Shown piece by piece: positions 58,001 to 64,000 of a DNA stretch of 64,000 nucleotides. The DNA lies in assembly GCA_028095005.1 (NCBI GenBank), contig CM051461.1:172057144-172121143 (forward strand), in the 5' to 3' direction. This DNA is from Rhynchospora pubera (Eukaryota > Streptophyta > Magnoliopsida > Poales > Cyperaceae). A model generated the notes under the pieces. It saw only the letters and a list, made by a program, of their open reading frames with translations, did not search any database and was not told the DNA's origin. How positions within the stretch are numbered: the stretch's first letter is position 1; each line of letters opens with the position of its first letter. A program made the position numbers and the translations under genes.

Positions 58001-60730
58001 CAAATATTACTTTAATATATTATTTAAGACACACGGATTAATATATCAAACCAAAAAGGGTTCTTATGAATATGTTGAATAATTCACTAATTTAAAGGGC
58101 CTGGGTAGCAGCCAGACCTCATATATCTCAAGTGAAGTTGAATTTTGAAGGAACGGTACCTTGTTTGAATCAATTTTGATAACAACCTGGTATCAAGGAT
58201 ACATTCACATCACTCTGATTGTGTATAACCTTAATAAATAAAAATGAATTGGCTACCAACAAATTATCTCTAGCCAGTACTAAATGATTCTGCAGTAATT
58301 CAACACAAAATAAACTATTCATATTTCACCAAGAAATTGACCAAATAGAAACATCACCAAATTATCTCTAGCCAGCAACGAATAGAAGCAGAAACAAATT
58401 GCATACATCTCATTAAGCTTATACACATTCCCAATTATAAGGATTTAGGGCAAAAAATGTACCTGAATGCTTGTATTGCAGTGGAACACTTCTTCCCTCC
58501 TAAAAATAACAAATAAAAAATAGTAAAACAAATTACTTAATGAAATTAAATTGGTTCAAAGATGATTGAACAGTTCAACCTTAAAATGAATTAAAACAAA
58601 TGTACCTCATGTTCAGTTTAACTTCAGCGCAATCAACAAACTAAATCGTGTTCATTAGATGTTAATTAAATTGATTTTCGACATGATTTGCTCAGTAGAG
58701 GCATATACCTTAATCTTCTCTTGAATTCAAAACACAAAAATCAATTAAAATATATTGAGGAGAGAACAATCTAGAAAGAAGAAATATCAAGTAATCTAAA
58801 TAATCATAGAAGGGCAAGAAATAGATCTGTTGGATTGTTGTTTTAAACAAATCAGACACCTCCATTGCATAGGTTGCACATGTGACACGCCTAACCATGG
58901 CAATAAAAAATAAATTAAAAGTATCTAAGATCTAAACACAAAATACAGAAATAAAAAAGAAATTAGATCAGTACAACCAATATCGGGACGAAAAGACCAA
59001 TAGAAAATCTAAAAAAAAATTAGCACAGGAAAAATAAAAATAAATGAAGTAGAAAATATCTTCCAATACATAAAAGCAACGCAAAGTAGGACAAAATGGA
59101 TGACAATTGAAGTCATCAGAAAATTAAAAGGGGGAAAGAGGCAAAGGGGTTGAAAACCCTAGTTAAGGAAATCAGATATGAAATGGAGGAGGCGACGACT
59201 TTTAACTGCTTCGATTAGGGTACACAGAGAAGAAACAGGAAGGTATCTATAATCTCGCCGTCGATTAGGGATACGAAAATTTGTGGAGCGGCGAATTATT
59301 TTTTTAGAGCAAGACTTGATAGCGGCTATCAAGGTACTTGGAGCGGCGAATTAACTTCCTTTTTTTTAAGAGCAGCGATAGGGAACAGAGAGAAGGGAGC
59401 AAAAAAAAAAAAATAGCGAAATGTCAAAAAATAAAAAACACGGAGACAGGGATCTAACTGCTGAAGCATTGTGTAGAATTTTGCGTAAAAACAAGTCCAC
59501 CGCCCAGCCAGTTTCAGATAAAAAGTTGTCCTTTTATCTGATATACAAATCCAGACCATAGATCATATTAGATCAAAAAAATCAATGATCCATATTTGAT
59601 GTTAGGGGTATAATACAATCTTTATCTGACTTTTCTTACAACCTTTGTAGGATGCTTTTATAAGTAGTAAAGATAGATTGTGTAACAAACTTGGTGTAAT
59701 TTGATTTGAATAGCTAGTGGTATAATTTGATTTGTCATCGATTCAATGCGCATTCTTTGTATGTCATTTTAATTTTTCTCGTAAAATGAAAATGTTAATG
59801 GGAGGAGCAAGAGAAAAAAAAATTCGAAGCACCTTCCTAATGTTTATCTCAAATTTCCGAACCTCGGTTGTATCTCTTATATTTCCCAAATTTTGCACTA
59901 ATTTTATTTTTTTTATGTAACTTTTGTTACAAAAACGCAAATGCAAACCCAATTGCAGAGATCGAATCCCCAAAATAATATCTATAAATAGTTCACCAAT
60001 TTGTGAAGCGGAAATCACGATTTATAGACTTCCAATTACGGATACGCAGGTGCATGCATTTGATTCCAATTGTTTTTATATGAAAACTGCTCACGGTGAT
60101 TTTGAACAAGGATACTCATACTGATGGAGCCATAAAATTTTTTTTAATAAGAATCAATATAATATAAAAATTCAAATGCTGATTTATTATAGTAATAATA
60201 ATTACATAAAAATATGATTTGTAGCTAAAGATTGTTTACAGTGAAATAATAACCATATTTTGCTAGGTTCGAATATAAATTTTCTGAAAAAAATTAATTG
60301 CATAGTACAAAAAAATTATATTGATGTATATGATGGATAATATCCCCATTTTTTTCCTACTTAAATCCGCCTATATGTGCACATAGCCACATACTCGCCT
60401 CATGAACTGTAGTTCCTGCGTAAACAATAAACGAGTTACTATAATACCTTCTTGAGATGGAAGGTGAGCATAGATGAAACTTTGTAAAACAGCATGACAG
60501 ATATTCCATATAACATAAAATTGATTTGTAATATTAAATTTACCAATAAATATAGGCAGAAAAAGGTAACTGGCTCTATTTAGTAGAATTTATGGGGTAA
60601 ATACGCAAGTTTAAAAACTGGAGAAGAAGTTTCCAAATTAAGAAGATTTGAACTTTGAAGGGTCTATGCTCGATTTTGTCTTCCAAATAAAATAATATCG
60701 ACAAACTCCTTTCCAATCTTACACAGCAAG
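55006..60730. other. intergenic between the HSP70 paralogues
   Basis: No convincing gene. It is largely filled by a probable Helitron (55705-59672). The sequence right of 59673 is AT-rich and featureless up to the HSP70-2 promoter. The last 100 bp before 60731 resemble the HSP70-1 promoter. Confidence 0.45.
55705..59672 (-). mobile_element. probable 4 kb non-autonomous Helitron
   Basis: On the minus strand the 5' end reads A|TCTTTACTACTTATAAAAGC (from about 59672), the classic plant Helitron start. The other end has a hairpin TGCCCGC...GCGGGCA (55715-55735) followed 6 nt later by CTAG (55705-55708). The base after CTAG is C instead of the expected T, and the spacer is short, so the 3' end is less certain than the 5' end. 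There is no Rep/helicase frame. The interior near 59100-59330, GC-richer with a repeated GGAGCGGCGAATTA, looks like captured host 5' exon or UTR sequence, but no gene of origin was recognised. Confidence 0.5.
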
Positions 60731-61103
60731 TAGGGGTGTCTAACGTTTACAACGGCAACGGAATGGCTCATTCCGTTTGCCGTTCCGTTTCAGTAAACGG
60801 TATGCTATTCCATTCCATATTCCGTTCCGTTTCAGTAAACGGTATGCCATTTCATTCCGTTATTCGTTTCGTTTGGACGGAACGGAACGGAACAACGTAT
60901 ATTTACACTAAAAACACTTGTATTTGTCGAAACGGAAGCGAAATGATTCGTTCCGTTTACCGTTCCGTTTCAACAACGGTATGCCCTATTATTCCGTTTA
61001 CCGTTCCGCTTCTGAAAACGAAATGAAAATTCGTACCGTTATCCGTTCCGTTGGAACGGAACGGAACGGAAAACGGCGAAACGGTATATCGTTGACAGCC
61101 CTA
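60731..61103. mobile_element. 373 bp hAT-type MITE in the HSP70-2 promoter/leader
   Basis: Ends TAGGGGTGTCTAACG and CGTTGACAGCCCTA are inverted repeats with small differences. An exact 8 bp duplication ACAGCAAG flanks it (60723-60730 and 61104-61111). The interior is a dense array of TTCCGTTCCGTTT and CGGAACGGAACGG words on both strands. The paralogue HSP70-1 has the equivalent unoccupied site (ACACAGCAATTC near 46200), so insertion followed the gene duplication. It ends 48 bp before the ATG at 61152. Confidence 0.92.
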
Positions 61104-61151
61104 ACAGCAAGCCATACTCTCTCTCACTAGTGCGACCTAGAAACTCCGACC

Positions 61152-64000
61152 ATGGCTGAGAGAAGCACGACTCCGGCGATCGGAATCGACCTCGGCACGA
61201 CGTACTCGTGTGTTGCGGCCTGGCGCCATGATCGAGTGGAGATCATTCCCAACGATCAAGGAAACCGTACGACGCCTTCTTGCGTCGCCTTCAAAGAAAC
61301 CGAGAGATTTGTCGGTGATGCAGCCAAGAATGAGGCCACTAGGAACCCTACTAATACTGTATTTGGTGCGTCTTACTTTCTAATTTGTATTCTCTTGTTT
61401 GTAAGTAACCTAGTTGGTTTATTTTCTACAATGTTACTTCTTAATGTGGTTATTCTCTGTGCAAATGGCTCAAGCAAAGAGCATGCGTGTTAATTTCTGG
61501 CTTGAATTGTTTTATGCCTTAATTTCTCACTAGAATCGATAAATGTTGTTATAATTCAAGGTATTTCTCAGTACAGGAAAGAAAGAAAAGCAAATGCACC
61601 AAATTAATTCTAGTAGCAGTCCCTCTCCTTGCAATATTTGCATTTGCATAGTGGACACAATATAATGTGTCACTTTCTTATTAGTTTAGATGTTTTGTAA
61701 TCTAAGCTGCAAAATGAAAATTGTCATTATATTTGTACTCAGCCAATAGAGAAAGGGGGGGTAGGGGGTGGATTTAATCAGGGCAAAATCCAGGAGAAAA
61801 AAATAATTTATTTAATTTTCTGCTCTGCTTAATCCCTCTTTAGAAGAAGCAAAAGTTCATATTTTTTGTTAAGTTAATTGAAGTTCACTTTGTAACTAAC
61901 TATTTTATTACATTATGCTGTTCAAAGTAGTGTGGCTTAACTTGTTTACAGTACCAAAAATGAAGTGCCGAGAGCACTGATGCTATTGTAGAAAACTTGA
62001 TCTACTTTTTTGACATTTGTCCATGCATCTTAGTAAATTGATAATCAAAATTATTATGACTTGAAAACACATAACCGAATGGAATACAATATTTGGTTAT
62101 TGTAAAAATAATGTATGGCCAGAGGGGGCCACTCTGCTTGGCTGTTGCTATCCGGAAAGATGATAGTCTGCAATAATTTGTTGATTCAGCTGTGCATCAT
62201 GAAATTGTGGACATTCCTACGTGAAACTTTCTGACAGTACAAATCTAGTTCACATTTTTCCAAGAAAGAAGGGTTAAAAAATAGTTTTTAATGATTTTCT
62301 ATATGAGCTTTTTCCTTGTCAAATATAGTATGTATCCATCATCTTTCTAACTATTAACTTCAGTATTTAACTTACCAAGAAATAATGACTCTTTTAAATG
62401 CATCATAAAAGTAGCATATTAATATTTTTTTTTCATTTTTTTAAGCTGTTAAGCGGTTGATGGGCAGACGCTTTTCTGATGTATCTGTCCAAAGTGACAT
62501 GAAGCTCTGGTCTTACAAGGTAATTGACGGCGATGGAGACCGGCCCAACATCCTTGTCGATTATCAAGGTACACAGAAGCAATTTGCTGCTGAGGAGATA
62601 TCTGCTATGATTCTTACAAAGATGAAGGAAGTGGCTGAGGCATTCCTTGGTAGCTCTATCAAAAATGCCGTGGTCACTGTTCCTGCGTATTTCAATGATG
62701 CCCAGCGTCAGGCCACCAAAGACGCTGGCCTTATTGCAGGTCTCAATGTCATGCGCATAATGGATGAACCGACTGCTGCTGCTGTGGCTTATGGCTTCGA
62801 TTCAAATGATGTTAGCTCTGCTGTGAAGAAGAATGTGCTTATATTTGACCTCGGTGGTGGTACTTTTGATGTTTCTTTGCTTAGTATTAGCTGTGGTGTG
62901 ATTGAAGTAAAAACCACTGCAGGTGACACACACCTCGGAGGAGAGGATTTTGACAATCGCATGTTGAATCATTTTGTTGAAGAATTTAGAAGGAAGCAGA
63001 GGAAGGACATTAGCAGCAACCCTAGAGCTTTGAGGCGCCTTAAGACTGCAAGTGAACAGGCAAAGAGAATCCTTTCCACTAGTACTGAAACGGCTGTGCA
63101 CCTTGATTGTCTCTATGAGGGGATCGATTTCTATTCCGCTATTACTCGTGCACGGTTTGAGGAGTTAAACATTGATCTCTTCAAGAAATGCATTGAGACT
63201 GTGAAGAGGTGTCATGAAGATGCTGGCATAGACAAGAACGACATTGATGTGGTGGTTCTCGTAGGCGGTTCCACCAGGGATTCCAAAAGTTCAACAACTG
63301 CTGAAGGACTACTTTAGTGGTATGGATTTGTGTAGAAGCATCCACCCAGATGAAGCAGTGGCATATGGTGCTGCTGTACAGGCTGCTAAGCTTAGTGGTC
63401 AGGGTACTGAGGAGATCAAGAACTTGGTGCTTATTGATGTCACGCCACTTTCTATTGGCATTGAAGGGTTAGGTGATATCACAAATGTTGTCATTCCAAG
63501 GAACACGCCAATACCAGTACAGAAGAAGGTTGTGCGAAAAACAGTTGTAGATTTCCAATCAAATGTAACATTCAAAATTTACGAGGGGGAAAGGGTGAGG
63601 AGTGAGGATAATAATTTACTTGGCCAGTTTTCACTCTATGATATTCATCGTGCACCTAGAGGTGAAACCAAGTTCAATGTAACTTTTGAAATAGACATCA
63701 ACGGTATATTACATGTTTCTGCTGAGGAGCCCATTAGTGGCGGAAAGAAACAAATCACTTTGATCAACAGAGAAGGCAGGCTGAGCAAGGAGGAGATAGA
63801 TAGGATGGTGCATGAAGCAGAAAGGTATAGAATTGAGGATGATCAATTCAAAAAGAAGGTTTTGGCCAAGAACTCACTGGAAGATGAAGCATACAGCTTG
63901 AGAAGGTTGATGGAGGATGAAAAGGTCATTTCAAAGGTAGCAAGCGGATATTTGGAGTACACTGCAGGAGCTGTTGACAAAGTTATAAATTGGCTTAAAC
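61152..64000 (+). pseudogene. HSP70: HSP70-2, tandem paralogue with one-base frameshift (runs off window)
   Basis: Exon 1 is 61152-61365, and exon 2 starts at 62446 and is still open at 64000. The intron position and phase are the same as in HSP70-1, and the introns share sequence (GCATGCGTGTTAATTTCT...CTTGAATTG). The nucleotide-binding domain is well kept: GIDLGTTYSC, IFDLGGGTFDVSLL, GEDFDNRM, ITRARFEELN, VVVLVGGST. At 63277-63279 three G stand where the paralogue supports two. This shifts the frame after GGSTR and gives a stop about 13 codons on (63315-63317). In the +1 frame the rest of the protein (IPKVQQLLKDYFSG, DVTPLSIGIEG, EGERVRSEDNNLLGQF) is continuous to the window end, so this is a single recent lesion or a base-calling error. 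If real, it leaves a truncated ATPase domain of about 370 residues. Confidence 0.85.

Noticed and set aside
57200..59300. A possible spliced minus-strand gene
   Set aside because: No frame of useful length or recognisable motif. Better explained as Helitron interior.
60731..61103. The GAA/TTC-rich MITE as a true heat-shock element cluster
   Set aside because: Most units are direct repeats (GGAACGGAAC), not the alternating GAANNTTC form required, so it is kept only as a hypothesis in the findings.

Overview
The window is nuclear DNA from a flowering plant, most likely a eudicot. The evidence is spliced genes with GT-AG introns, two plastid- or mitochondrion-targeted proteins, AT-rich intergenic DNA, and a dense load of plant-type LTR retrotransposons, MITEs and Helitrons. 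No tRNA, rRNA or CRISPR array was seen. Exon borders were worked out by hand from reading frame, splice sites and family knowledge.

Layout. 1-681 (minus): 5' part of a DUF4408-type membrane-anchored gene that runs off the left edge. 0.9-4.4 kb: gene-free, with fold-back repeats. 4397-12305: a solo LTR (TSD AAGGT) split by a 6.2 kb Athila-like Gypsy derivative (5076-11258, minus strand) that has lost pol. 12.3-14.9 kb: MITE-like elements. 14890-22391: a gag-only Copia element (TR-GAG type, minus strand, perfect TSD CTTTT) whose 3' LTR is triplicated head to tail. 22.4-28.2 kb: no gene seen. 28208-32705 (minus): complete 11-exon dihydroorotate dehydrogenase, 472 aa. 34152-39948 (minus): a 14-exon STE20/BLUS1-like protein kinase, about 486 aa, with a small Helitron in intron 13. 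40-44 kb: intergenic, with a MULE-like MITE and a hAT MITE. 44079-45391 (minus): two-exon plastid thioredoxin x, 177 aa. 46244-54874 (plus): a divergent cytosolic-type HSP70 whose first exon carries a very young, coding-intact 5.7 kb Copia element (46295-51983, TSD CCACA). 55.7-59.7 kb: a probable non-autonomous Helitron. 61152-64000 (plus): a tandem HSP70 paralogue with a one-base frameshift, running off the right edge, and with a hAT MITE 48 bp upstream of its ATG.

Main observation. The four distinct LTR-retrotransposon families in this window each carry their own iterated, CpG-containing short palindrome, often in pairs 6-9 bp apart: AGCGG[C/G]CCGCT in the Athila-like element, AATCCGG[T/A]CCGGATT in the solo LTR, GCGTTGTACAACGC in the TR-GAG LTRs, and TTCGGCCGAA in the young Copia. 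In the two elements with usable interiors the motif is found in the LTR and also inside the coding region. In the intact Copia it sits in three places between conserved protein domains, one of them an insertion inside reverse transcriptase. Four families having the same architecture but unrelated sequences suggests a shared cis-acting function, such as protein recognition, anti-silencing or RNA dimerisation, rather than chance.

The host genes do not form a pathway: mitochondrial pyrimidine synthesis, a signalling kinase, a plastid redox protein and two chaperones. Thioredoxin x and HSP70-1 are divergently transcribed from an 852 bp shared upstream region. The two HSP70 genes are a tandem duplication with homologous introns at the same position and phase. 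Each has been hit by a different event, one by a Copia insertion and the other by a frameshift plus a promoter-proximal MITE.
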